This document shows positions 1 through 8,282 of a stretch of DNA of 64,000 nt, in pieces. The notes beneath the pieces were generated by a model. It searched no databases. It had not been told where the DNA came from and saw nothing but the letters and a program-made list of their open reading frames with translations. Location: NCBI RefSeq assembly GCF_027924185.1, contig NZ_BRVO01000001.1, positions 992,001 to 1,056,000 of the forward strand, given 5' to 3'. Position 1 is the first letter of the stretch. The number at the start of each line of letters is the position of its first letter. The DNA comes from Neptunitalea lumnitzerae (GTDB taxonomy: Bacteria; Bacteroidota; Bacteroidia; Flavobacteriales; Flavobacteriaceae). The position numbers and the translations under genes are program-made.

Positions 1-25
1 ATTAAATTTAAAATAAAATAGCGGT

Positions 26-655
26 TTGCATTTAGTTGTCCTTTTTTTTGCTACTTATTTCTCATCATTTGGTGCCTCTGTGTTACCGGGGTTATTAAAT
101 ATGAACGCCGCTAAAATTAGTGCAGAAAAAGGCAAAAAGTATGCTGTGTATTTTAGTGTAGGGGTATGTATTATAATTGCTTTACAGGCATATATTGCGG
201 TTAATATATCTAAGTTTCTTTTTAAGAATCCGCATATTATAGATTACTTAATGGAGCTTGCTTTGGTGATTTTTGCATTGCTTGCGGCATATTTCTTTTG
301 GCATGCTAAAAAGAAACAAGGGAAGGAGAAAAAGGTTAAGTATGTTTCTGTAAGCCGCAGAAATAGCTTCTTTAAGGGGATGTTTCTAGGTGTTTTAAAT
401 TTACTAACCTTGCCTTTTTATTGTGGTTTAAATGCTACTTGGAAAGTAAGCGGATGGATTACCTATAACTGGCAAGACACCCTTACCTTTGTAGTTTCTG
501 CAGCTACGGGTACTTTTTCTATACTTTATATCTATATTTTTTATTTTCATAAACTAGAAGTAAAGTCTAGCAAGTTTTCTAAATACTCCGATTACATTTT
601 AGGGGTATTAATGTTGCTATTAATGGTGCTTACAATTTTTAGACTCTACTCTTAG
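26..655 (+). CDS. LysE/RhtB-family amino-acid exporter (putative)
   Basis: Integral inner-membrane protein of 209 residues with about six hydrophobic segments. It is probably an exporter of amino acids or related small molecules. The N-terminal part has the LysE-type pattern of a hydrophobic helix followed by PGLLNM and a small-residue-rich stretch near residues 20-30. A basic cytoplasmic loop (KKKQGKEKKVK) lies near residue 95 between the two halves. The start is a TTG at 26; an in-frame stop lies at 14-16 and the only ATG alternative (position 101) would remove the first helix. Substrate cannot be inferred. The gene ends 11 bp before the ATL gene and may be cotranscribed with it. Confidence 0.75.
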   Translation: MHLVVLFFATYFSSFGASVLPGLLNMNAAKISAEKGKKYAVYFSVGVCIIIALQAYIAVNISKFLFKNPHIIDYLMELALVIFALLAAYFFWHAKKKQGKEKKVKYVSVSRRNSFFKGMFLGVLNLLTLPFYCGLNATWKVSGWITYNWQDTLTFVVSAATGTFSILYIYIFYFHKLEVKSSKFSKYSDYILGVLMLLLMVLTIFRLYS

Positions 656-666
656 ATGTATAGGTT

Positions 667-1005
667 ATGGCGTTAGCTCCTAATTTTTTTGATCGTGTTT
701 ATGAAGTAGCAAGACTTATTCCTGCTGGTAGCGTTACCTCTTATGGAGCTATTGCTAAATATTTAAGCGCGCCACGTTCAGCAAGAATGGTTGGGTGGGC
801 TATGAATAACTGTAAAGGTAGAGAAGATGTGCCAGCCCATAGAGTTGTAAACAGAAACGGAATGCTTACTGGTAAATTTCATTTTGAAGGAACCAACCTT
901 ATGCAACAACTATTGGAAGCTGAAGGGGTTGAGGTAAAAGAAAATCAAGTGGTTAATTTTAAAGAAGTTTTCTGGGATCCATCCATAGAATTGCTTGAAA
1001 AATAG
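667..1005 (+). CDS. Alkyltransferase-like (ATL) DNA-binding protein, MGMT family
   Basis: A 112-residue stand-alone C-terminal MGMT/Ogt domain. The family active site is PCHRV, in which Cys accepts the alkyl group from O6-alkylguanine. Here it reads PAHRV (Ala57), so the protein cannot be a suicide methyltransferase. ATL proteins of this type keep the winged-helix DNA contacts and the arginine finger, bind O6-alkylguanine and hand the lesion to nucleotide excision repair. The segments around VTSYGAIAKYL and SARMVGWAMNNC match the recognition helix and the asparagine hinge. The length is typical of ATLs. ATG start; a downstream partner of the exporter gene by spacing only. Confidence 0.85.
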   Translation: MALAPNFFDRVYEVARLIPAGSVTSYGAIAKYLSAPRSARMVGWAMNNCKGREDVPAHRVVNRNGMLTGKFHFEGTNLMQQLLEAEGVEVKENQVVNFKEVFWDPSIELLEK

Positions 1006-1034
1006 TTTACATATTTCAGATTTGCTTTGATAGC

Positions 1035-2363
1035 TTAGTCCATTAGGCAAATAACAAAGTGGGTTGTGTTTTCTTTGTTCTGATACACTAAATATCCACC
1101 ATGAGCCTCAATAATATTTTTAGATAAGGTTAAACCAATACCAGCACCTTCTTTACGAGTGGTGAAAAATGGTAAAAATATTTTGTCTTCAATTTCTTTT
1201 GGTACTCCGGGACCATTATCAATAATACTAATATAAAGGCGGTTGTTGGTTTGTGTGGCTTCAATACGAATCTCTTTATTAGTAAGATGCGCTAATGAAT
1301 ACATACTATTGGTAAGCAGGTTAATGAGGGCTTGTTCCATAAGTAACTTGTCTAGTGCTAACCAATGGTTAAAATCTATATGATTGGTAAGTGTAATTTG
1401 GTGCTCTTTAAGCATTGGACTCATAAAGTTTATACAGCTGTTTATGAGTTCTTGTAACGATGTTTTTTCTCTTTTAGGAGTTGGTAACATGGCTAGCTTA
1501 CGGTAGCTCTCAACAAACTTTTGCAAATGGTTACTGCGTTGCAACATGGTAGCTACACTTTGTTTCATATCTTCTAAATCTTCATCGGTCAAATGGTCTT
1601 GTGCTACCATTTCTTGCAGGTTTTGCGATAGTGAACGTATGGGGGTAAGCGAATTTAATAACTCATGTGATATTACTTTCATTAGATTGCTCCATGCTTC
1701 TTTCTCTTTTCTATCTACTACTTTTTGTATAGAGTCTAACATAATAACATAGTAATTACCATAGAGTGTTTTAGTGTTAGACGTTTGTAGTATAAAGGTT
1801 TGCGTGTTTTCATTATCTACTCTAATCTGCAAGGAGGTTTTTACCTCTTTAAAATTCTGTTCCTCTATCAAAGTGGTTAAGGCAGCTGCATGTTGCTTTA
1901 AGTACGACCATTTGGATACTTTAGGTGTTTTAAAGTGTTTAGAAAAATAGTCGTTCATTAAAAAGATATTCCAATCTTCCGCGGAATATTCTAAAATTAA
2001 AATACCTGTTTCAATATTGTTAAGCATAGAACGGTACACCATATCTTGAGAAAGGTGCTGGTGTTGTTGTACTTTAAATTGGTTGTAAAGTTTAAATAGA
2101 AAGGTGTAATTATTTCCCTTTTTATGACTGGTAAAATCGGCAGAGAAGTCATTTTGTAATATGGCATCTATAGTACGCTCGTAAAATCCAAAGGCGTTAT
2201 TAATATAAGTATAGAGCTCTACCAATAAAAGTATGGTAGAAATACCTAAAAATAAAGCGGTGTAAACATAGCCAGCAGTATATAAGTACCACCCGGTTAA
2301 TGCACATGCAATAATTAAAAGTGTTTTTAAAAACAGTATTTGGTGTAACTTTAGTTTTTGCAT
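1035..2363 (-). CDS. Sensor histidine kinase (NtrY-like), partner of the adjacent NtrC-type regulator
   Basis: Membrane-bound two-component kinase of 442 residues. Two hydrophobic segments at about residues 9-50 leave almost no periplasmic loop, followed by a linker and a PAS-like region (about 105-210). The HisKA motif is HELLNSLTP with phospho-acceptor His233. The HATPase domain has an N box (ALINLLTNSMYSL), a G1 box (DNGPGVP) and a G2 box (GAGIGLTLSKNI). It lies 4 bp downstream of the response regulator gene, so the two form an operon and should be a cognate pair. With so little periplasmic sequence, the signal may be sensed in or near the membrane or by the PAS domain. The likely output is the divergent export operon. 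Confidence 0.9.
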   Translation of the reverse strand: MQKLKLHQILFLKTLLIIACALTGWYLYTAGYVYTALFLGISTILLLVELYTYINNAFGFYERTIDAILQNDFSADFTSHKKGNNYTFLFKLYNQFKVQQHQHLSQDMVYRSMLNNIETGILILEYSAEDWNIFLMNDYFSKHFKTPKVSKWSYLKQHAAALTTLIEEQNFKEVKTSLQIRVDNENTQTFILQTSNTKTLYGNYYVIMLDSIQKVVDRKEKEAWSNLMKVISHELLNSLTPIRSLSQNLQEMVAQDHLTDEDLEDMKQSVATMLQRSNHLQKFVESYRKLAMLPTPKREKTSLQELINSCINFMSPMLKEHQITLTNHIDFNHWLALDKLLMEQALINLLTNSMYSLAHLTNKEIRIEATQTNNRLYISIIDNGPGVPKEIEDKIFLPFFTTRKEGAGIGLTLSKNIIEAHGGYLVYQNKENTTHFVICLMD

Positions 2364-2367
2364 GGTT

Positions 2368-3714
2368 TTAATTTTCGATGCCGTATTTTTCTATTCGGCG
2401 ATATAATGCGCCTCTTGATAATCCTAACTCTTCTGCAGTTCTACTGATATTATAATCGTTTTTAGCCAAGGCTCTTTCAATGGCAATTTTTTCAATTTCA
2501 GATAAATCTGCTTGTGGTAGTACAGTTTCTTCTATAGGTACATCATCTAAATCAAGATCATCAATTGTAATGGTATTGTTTTCACATAAAATAATAGCGC
2601 GCTCAATACGGTTCTGCATTTCACGAATATTACCATTCCAGCTATAGTTTTGCATATGCTCTTTGGCTGTATTATTAAATACCGCTTCAGGGTGTTCATA
2701 TTTTGCTCGCATATTTTCTAAAAGAAATTCTGCAAGTGGAATAATATCTTCTCTTCTGTCTTTTAACTCAGGAAGTTGAATTTCCATGGTATTAATTCGG
2801 TAGTATAAATCTTGTCTAAATTGCTTTGAACTCACCTCTAGCTTTAAATTGGCATTAGTAGCAGAAACAATTCGTACATCTACAGGTCGTGGTTTAGATT
2901 CTCCCAGTCTAATCACTGTTTTACTCTGTATTACTTGTAAAAGTTTTGATTGAAGATGTAGCGGTACATTACCAATTTCATCTAAGAAAATAGTACCACC
3001 TTGTGCAGCTTCAAACCTACCAGGGGTGTCTACTTTGGCATCGGTAAATGCACCTTTAGCATACCCAAATAATTCACTTTCAAAAATATGCTCGTTTAAA
3101 GAACCTAAATCTACGTGTACAAAAGGCGCTGTATTACGTGTAGATTGCTCATGTATGTATTGCGCCATTACCATTTTACCAGTACCATTAGCACCAAGTA
3201 TAAGTACATTGGCATCGGTTTTGGCTACTTTTTTAGCTAGTGTGTATGCCTTTTGAATTTCTTTGCTTTCCCCTATAAAGTAACGAGGAGTGATGGTAGC
3301 AGCTTTTGGAAGTTTCTTTTGCTTTCTGCTTTCTCGTACGGCATCTTTAATGATATCTTGCAGTTTGGTATTGTCCCACGGTTTTAAGATGTAATCAAAG
3401 GCTCCTAATTTTAATCCTTCAACAGCAGTTTCAACTTTTCCAAAAGCAGTCATTAAAATAATACTGGTGTTTGGCGATAATTTTTTAATCTCTTTTAAAA
3501 AGTACAAGCCTTCTCTTCCGTCTTCAAAGCCTATGCGGTAGTTCATGTCTAGTAACACTACATCTATGGTATTTTCTGCAAGCATATTTACAACCTTTTT
3601 AGGGTTGTTTAGTGTGAAAACTCTTTCATAAGACTTTTTTAAAAGCATTTTCAAAGCAAACAGTATATCCTCTTGGTCATCTATAATTAGTATGGTAGCG
3701 TCTGTTTTTTTCAT
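2368..3714 (-). CDS. Sigma-54-dependent response regulator, NtrC family
   Basis: A three-domain regulator of 448 residues from the ATG at 3714. The receiver domain (about 1-125) has phospho-acceptor Asp56 in LLDMNY. The AAA+ sigma-54 activator domain (about 145-370) has a Walker A motif GANGTGK, a GAFTDA loop in place of the canonical GAFTGA, and a Walker B motif TIFLDEIG. The C-terminal Fis-type HTH (about 410-448) has ISRTAEELGLSRGALYRRI. A TTG 21 bp upstream (3735) is in frame but overlaps a dyad and is less likely as start. Asp at the last-but-one loop position is, to my knowledge, common in this phylum and does not by itself mean loss of activity. It likely activates the divergent export operon and possibly itself. 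Confidence 0.9.
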   Translation of the reverse strand: MKKTDATILIIDDQEDILFALKMLLKKSYERVFTLNNPKKVVNMLAENTIDVVLLDMNYRIGFEDGREGLYFLKEIKKLSPNTSIILMTAFGKVETAVEGLKLGAFDYILKPWDNTKLQDIIKDAVRESRKQKKLPKAATITPRYFIGESKEIQKAYTLAKKVAKTDANVLILGANGTGKMVMAQYIHEQSTRNTAPFVHVDLGSLNEHIFESELFGYAKGAFTDAKVDTPGRFEAAQGGTIFLDEIGNVPLHLQSKLLQVIQSKTVIRLGESKPRPVDVRIVSATNANLKLEVSSKQFRQDLYYRINTMEIQLPELKDRREDIIPLAEFLLENMRAKYEHPEAVFNNTAKEHMQNYSWNGNIREMQNRIERAIILCENNTITIDDLDLDDVPIEETVLPQADLSEIEKIAIERALAKNDYNISRTAEELGLSRGALYRRIEKYGIEN

Positions 3715-3737
3715 AGGTTGTTCACTAGCGGACAAAA

Positions 3738-3783
3738 GTGTTCATTTTTGAACACTATTTAAATATTGTGTTTTATAAAACAC
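3738..3783. promoter_or_regulatory. Two GTGTT/AACAC dyads, candidate activator (UAS) sites
   Basis: Two inverted repeats sit between the divergent regulator and export operon. The first, at 3738-3755, has perfect 7-bp arms GTGTTCA / TGAACAC around TTTT. The second, at 3768-3783, is a perfect 16-bp palindrome beginning GTGTTTTA. Centres are 29 bp apart, close to three helical turns, so both could lie on one face of the DNA. Paired dyads beside an NtrC-type regulator are typical upstream activating sites. That the neighbouring regulator binds here is inference. Confidence 0.55.
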
Positions 3784-3814
3784 TATTAATGAGCGTTTTA
3801 TTATTTTTTAAATT

Positions 3815-3830
3815 TTGGTACGATTATGCC
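3815..3830 (+). promoter_or_regulatory. Weak candidate sigma-54 promoter
   Basis: The stretch TTGGTACGATTATGCC resembles the -24/-12 consensus TGGCAC-N5-TTGC. The GG (3817-3818) and GC (3828-3829) are separated by 9 rather than the usual 10 bases, which weakens it. It lies 25-40 bp before the ATG at 3855 and just downstream of the two dyads, where such a promoter would be expected. Confidence 0.25.
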
Positions 3831-3854
3831 ATATACTTAAACAAATTAGAACTT

Positions 3855-5108
3855 ATGGACACAATCATTGAAGGTAAAAATAAAAATAAGAAAAATAAAC
3901 GGCTAATAATTCTTGTAAGTATTTTTTTAATCTTAGCGGTGTTGAGTTTTTTGGCGCTAACCAAAAAGAGAAGCTTAAATGTAAAACGTGGAGAAATAGC
4001 TGTTAAAACAGTTACCGAAGATTATTTTGAAGACTTCATTGTTTTTCAAGCTAAGGTTGAACCTTTAACCTCTACTTTAATAAACATTGTAGAAGGTGGG
4101 TCGGTTCAGGAAATTTTTGTAGCCAATGGTGATTATGTAAAAGAGGGGCAACCATTGGTTAGGCTTTACAACCCAAATACAGAGCTTAGTTATATGCAAC
4201 AAGAAACCTCAATGATTGAGCAAATAAATAACTTACATAAGGCACGTTTAGATCTACGTAATCAAGAATTGAATTTAGAAAAAGACAGGGTAGCTATTGA
4301 ACATGATTTTAATGATGCAAAAAATGAGTATGAGTTAAATAAAAAACTATACGAAAAGGAAATTATAGCAAAAAACGACTGGACCATTACGCAAGAAAAA
4401 TACAGATACCAACAAGAGCGTAGAAGCATTATTAAGCAAACGGTAGAGAAAGAGAAGGAAGCAAATGCTATGCAATTAACGCAAATGAATAAGTCGCTAG
4501 CCATTATGGAGAAAAGTTTGGAAATTTTAAGACAGAACAAACAGAACTTTTTAATAACGGCTTCGTTTAGTGGTAGGTTATCTTCTTTTGAACCCGTACT
4601 AGGGAAAACGTATAATGCTGGTGAAACGTTAGGAAAAATAGATGTTATGGAAGGCTATAAACTATTGGCTAATGTAGATGAGTTTTACTTAGATAAGGTA
4701 TCTGTAGGTCAAAAAGGCCAAGTAGATTATAAGGGAGCCATGATACCTGTAACGGTAACTAAAGTAATACAAGAGGTAAAAGAAGGGCGCTTTATGGTAG
4801 AACTTAATTTTGAAGCAGATAAAGACTTAGAGTTACAACAAGGATTAAGTTTTGGAGTACGCTTAAAACTTTCTGAGAAAGAAAAAGCAGTGGTAATACC
4901 TAAAGGAAGTTTTTATAGAGAGACTGCAGGAAAATGGATTTTTAAACTGGAAGGTGATAAGGCAGTTGTGCAACCTATAGAGATAGGAAGAGAAAACCCG
5001 TTGTATTATGAGGTGAAAAGCGGCTTAGAACCAGGGGACAAGGTAATTACCTCTAATTATAAAGATTACGAGCGTATAGAGATTTTAAACATAGAAGAAA
5101 GCAATTAA
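3855..5108 (+). CDS. HlyD-family periplasmic adaptor of a tripartite ABC exporter
   Basis: Membrane-fusion protein of 417 residues. A basic N-terminus (KNKNKKNKR) precedes one membrane anchor (about residues 18-36), then a lipoyl half-domain, a long charged coiled-coil hairpin (about 115-225), the second lipoyl half, and a beta-barrel and membrane-proximal region. It would bridge the MacB-like permeases to the TolC-like channel. The open frame extends upstream to a GTG at 3738, but that start lies in the dyad region and the ATG at 3855 places the anchor correctly. First gene of a five-gene operon (14-bp gap to the ATPase). Likely controlled by the divergent two-component pair. Confidence 0.88.
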   Translation: MDTIIEGKNKNKKNKRLIILVSIFLILAVLSFLALTKKRSLNVKRGEIAVKTVTEDYFEDFIVFQAKVEPLTSTLINIVEGGSVQEIFVANGDYVKEGQPLVRLYNPNTELSYMQQETSMIEQINNLHKARLDLRNQELNLEKDRVAIEHDFNDAKNEYELNKKLYEKEIIAKNDWTITQEKYRYQQERRSIIKQTVEKEKEANAMQLTQMNKSLAIMEKSLEILRQNKQNFLITASFSGRLSSFEPVLGKTYNAGETLGKIDVMEGYKLLANVDEFYLDKVSVGQKGQVDYKGAMIPVTVTKVIQEVKEGRFMVELNFEADKDLELQQGLSFGVRLKLSEKEKAVVIPKGSFYRETAGKWIFKLEGDKAVVQPIEIGRENPLYYEVKSGLEPGDKVITSNYKDYERIEILNIEESN

Positions 5109-5122
5109 AAAACGATACAATT

Positions 5123-5827
5123 ATGATTCAGATTAACCAACTTTCAAAGGTTTTTAGAACCGAAGAGGTAGAAACCAAAGCACTAAATGATGTATCATTA
5201 ACTATTAAAGAAGGTGAGTTTGTTACCGTAATGGGGCCTTCTGGTAGCGGAAAATCTACTTTGTTAAATATAGTAGGATTATTGGATAGTGCCTCTAGTG
5301 GTAGTTACCAGTTACTAGGTAAAGAAATGGTAGGGATTAAAGAACGTGGAAGAGCTAAAATTAGAAAGCAACAAATAGGGTTTGTATTTCAGAATTTCAA
5401 CTTAATAGATGAACTGTCGGTGTATGATAATATAGAGTTGCCTATGATATACAACGGCGTAGCATCTTCTGAAAGAAGTAAAAGAGTACAAGCTATGGCA
5501 GAGCGTTTGGGCATATCTCACCGTTTAAAGCACTATCCGCAACAATTGTCTGGTGGGCAACAACAACGTGTAGCTGTAGCAAGAGCTTTAATTAACGAGC
5601 CGAAAATAATATTGGCAGATGAGCCTACCGGAAATTTGGATAGTAAAAATGGTAATGAAGTAATGGAATTATTAACCGATTTGCATGCAGGAGGAGCCAC
5701 CATTTTAATGGTTACACACTCAGATTATGATGCTTCTTTTTCACAGAAGACCATTCTTATGAAAGACGGTATGGTAATGTCTGAAAAGCAACAAACTAAA
5801 AACATAGATATTGTAGTAAACAGCTAA
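5123..5827 (+). CDS. ABC transporter ATP-binding protein, MacB/LolD type
   Basis: A 234-residue cytoplasmic ATPase. It has Walker A GPSGSGKS (about residue 40), a Q loop (VFQNFN), the signature LSGGQQQR, Walker B ILADEPTGNLD and an H loop (TH at about 198). This size and the DEPTGNLD form are typical of ATPases that power FtsX/MacB-type mechanotransmission permeases. It would drive the two permeases encoded next, which have no ATPase domain of their own. Confidence 0.95.
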   Translation: MIQINQLSKVFRTEEVETKALNDVSLTIKEGEFVTVMGPSGSGKSTLLNIVGLLDSASSGSYQLLGKEMVGIKERGRAKIRKQQIGFVFQNFNLIDELSVYDNIELPMIYNGVASSERSKRVQAMAERLGISHRLKHYPQQLSGGQQQRVAVARALINEPKIILADEPTGNLDSKNGNEVMELLTDLHAGGATILMVTHSDYDASFSQKTILMKDGMVMSEKQQTKNIDIVVNS

Positions 5828-5833
5828 GTTCAT

Positions 5834-5873
5834 CATCAATCAAAATCAATTACATCAATCAGAAAATCAATAG
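5834..5873 (+). repeat. Imperfect direct repeat in the leader before the first permease
   Basis: Two adjacent copies of a CATCAATCA...AAATCAAT unit, at 5834-5852 and 5853-5873, fill nearly all of the 48-bp gap and end 2 bp before the permease ATG at 5876. The gap has almost no G and is probably unstructured, which may help translation initiation in the absence of a Shine-Dalgarno sequence. Confidence 0.6.
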
Positions 5874-5875
5874 TT

Positions 5876-8281
5876 ATGATTAAAAACTGGATTCACATAT
5901 TCTACTACAATATAAAGAACAACAAATTATTTATGTTTCTTAACCTAATAGGGTTAAGTATTGGTATCTCAGGACTCATTTTTGCCATTTTGTATTGGAA
6001 TGATGAGCATGCGTATGATGCTTGGAACACTGAGAAATCAAAGGTATTTGAAGTTATCAACGATATGGGAGAAAATGGCGAGTGGTATACTAATCCGGCT
6101 CCTTTAGGACCACATTTGTTAGAGGAAAGTGATTTGGTAGCTAGCTATTGTTATTTGAATAATTGGTACAATGGCGCAAATATTTATTATAACGGAGAGA
6201 AAGAGTATAGCGAGAAAATACTAGATGCGCAATCTAACTTTTTTGAGTATTTCCCATTTGATTTTTTACAGGGTGATAAAGCCAGTGCTTTAGAACCTAA
6301 CTCTATTGTGCTGTCACAAAAATTGGCAAACCGTATTTTTGGAGACGAAGATCCCATGAACAAAGAAATTACTTATAGTAATAGAAAAATGGTTGTAAAA
6401 GGGGTGTATAAGTTAAATGAAAAGTCATCGTACAAGCCAGAAGCTGTTATTAATGCAATAGATGAACGGTTAAAACACAATGAGGATGCCTGGGGTAATT
6501 ACAACTTTGGACTGTTGATAAAGCTGAAAAACCCTGATTCTAAAGAGAAGGTTGCTAAGCAGATGGAAACCATTTATTATAAAAATAAGTTAGAGCCTTC
6601 AGCAAGAGATCTAGGGATTACTCCGCAGGAGTATGAAGCAAAATATGGAGGCTTTTTGATAAAGTTACAAGCGTTAAAAGATATTAGATTAGGTACCATT
6701 AATTCTGGTGTAGCAGAGGGTCAGGGGAATCGTCAGTTTTTATTAATTATGATGGGGGTTTCTATTTTAATATTAATTCTTTCTATTGTTAATTATATTA
6801 ATTTGGCAACTGCCAATGCTATTAAACGTGCTAAGGAAGTTGGGGTACGTAAAATTATAGGTGCAACCAAAGTAGATATTATAAAACAGTTTTTGTTTGA
6901 AACTGCGCTTATGAGTGCTGTAGCAATTGTAATTAGTTTGGTAATTGTAGAGTTGGTATTGCCAGTTTATAATGACTTTTTGAATAAGGACTTAGTAATA
7001 CAAGGTGGTTTAATTTATACACAGTTAGTTTGTATTTTTATAGTACTTATTATCATGGCAGGTGTTTTCCCTGCATTATACGTAGCTAATTTTGAAACAC
7101 TAAAAGTACTAAGAGGTAATTTTGGTAGAAGTAAAGGGGGGATTTGGTTGCGTAACGGAATGCTAGTGTTGCAATTTGCTATAGCAGCTTTCTTTATTGT
7201 AGGGTCGTACATAGTGTACCAGCAAGTGCAGTTTATGTCTACCAAAGATTTAGGATTTAAGGGAGACCAAATTATAGAAATTTATTTGCGACAAAAGAAT
7301 CCGGAAGCTGTTTTTCAGAGGTATGAGACCGTACGTAATGAGGTAGCTAAAATAGAGGGTGTAAAAGAAGTTTCTACAGGAATATTTGACCTAGGGGGTG
7401 GTGCCCGATCTTCTTCAAGTTTTGAATATAAAGGCAACAATATTCAGGGGCAAAACATGGCAATGGATTTTGGTATGTTAGAAATGCTTAAAATTCCTGT
7501 TATTGAAGGAAGAAATATTTCTACTGAATTTGCTTCAGATACAATTAGTTCTATGCTGGTAAATGAAGCTGCCTTACGTGTAATGGACGAGAAAAATCCG
7601 ATAGGTAAATCAGTTACATGGAATGGTGAAGACTTAAAAATTATTGGAGTGGTGAAAGATTTTAACTTATTTGGGTTAGATCAAGATATTCCTCCTATGG
7701 TGTTCTTTCATGTAAAAACCATTGATTGGATGCAATATAATTTAGATAAGGTTTTTGTGAAAATTGATGCTTCTAAAATGGAGGAAACAATTGCCCGAAT
7801 AGAAACCTTTTGGAATAGTAAGATAGATGATGAGTATGCTTTTAATTATGATTTTGTAAATAAAAAATACGAGCGTACTTACATGCAATATGTAAATCAG
7901 AAAAATTTATTCTCGGTATTAAATATAGTGGTAATTATTATAGCCTTATTTGGATTGTTTGCACTAGCCTCTTTTTCTATAGAGCGTAGAATGAAGGAGA
8001 TTGCTATACGCAAAACGTTAGGTGCAGATACAAAGCATTTATTAATTACGCTTACCAAACAGTATGTGGTGTTTTGTGTAATAGGTTTTTTAATTGCTAT
8101 TGTGCCGGTGTACTACCTATTAAGTGGTTGGTTAGAAAACTTTGTGTTTAGAATTTCTATTTCTGTATTACCTTTTGTTATAGGGTTTGTAGCCTTATTG
8201 GTGTTAACGCTTATAGTAGTGCTAGGTAGAGCCTACAGAGCTGTTAGTTTAGATATTTTAACCTATTTGAAATACGAGTAA
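5876..8281 (+). CDS. FtsX/MacB-type ABC permease, paralogue 1
   Basis: An 801-residue inner-membrane permease with two FtsX units. One membrane segment lies near residues 19-40, followed by a large MacB-like periplasmic domain (about 45-280). Three segments follow at about 290-415, with the cytoplasmic signature ANAIKRAKEVGVRKIIGATK. After another segment and a second periplasmic domain come three more helices from about 680, with the repeat signature RRMKEIAIRKTLGAD. This duplicated 8-TM form is common in Bacteroidota. It is a close paralogue of the next gene, which begins 1 bp after its stop codon. The pair probably forms a heterodimer driven by the upstream ATPase. Confidence 0.93.
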   Translation: MIKNWIHIFYYNIKNNKLFMFLNLIGLSIGISGLIFAILYWNDEHAYDAWNTEKSKVFEVINDMGENGEWYTNPAPLGPHLLEESDLVASYCYLNNWYNGANIYYNGEKEYSEKILDAQSNFFEYFPFDFLQGDKASALEPNSIVLSQKLANRIFGDEDPMNKEITYSNRKMVVKGVYKLNEKSSYKPEAVINAIDERLKHNEDAWGNYNFGLLIKLKNPDSKEKVAKQMETIYYKNKLEPSARDLGITPQEYEAKYGGFLIKLQALKDIRLGTINSGVAEGQGNRQFLLIMMGVSILILILSIVNYINLATANAIKRAKEVGVRKIIGATKVDIIKQFLFETALMSAVAIVISLVIVELVLPVYNDFLNKDLVIQGGLIYTQLVCIFIVLIIMAGVFPALYVANFETLKVLRGNFGRSKGGIWLRNGMLVLQFAIAAFFIVGSYIVYQQVQFMSTKDLGFKGDQIIEIYLRQKNPEAVFQRYETVRNEVAKIEGVKEVSTGIFDLGGGARSSSSFEYKGNNIQGQNMAMDFGMLEMLKIPVIEGRNISTEFASDTISSMLVNEAALRVMDEKNPIGKSVTWNGEDLKIIGVVKDFNLFGLDQDIPPMVFFHVKTIDWMQYNLDKVFVKIDASKMEETIARIETFWNSKIDDEYAFNYDFVNKKYERTYMQYVNQKNLFSVLNIVVIIIALFGLFALASFSIERRMKEIAIRKTLGADTKHLLITLTKQYVVFCVIGFLIAIVPVYYLLSGWLENFVFRISISVLPFVIGFVALLVLTLIVVLGRAYRAVSLDILTYLKYE

Positions 8282-8282
8282 G

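Noticed and set aside
3738-3854. Upstream extension of the HlyD adaptor from a GTG at 3738
   Set aside because: The extension would lie in the dyad and promoter region and add a second hydrophobic stretch before a normal anchor.
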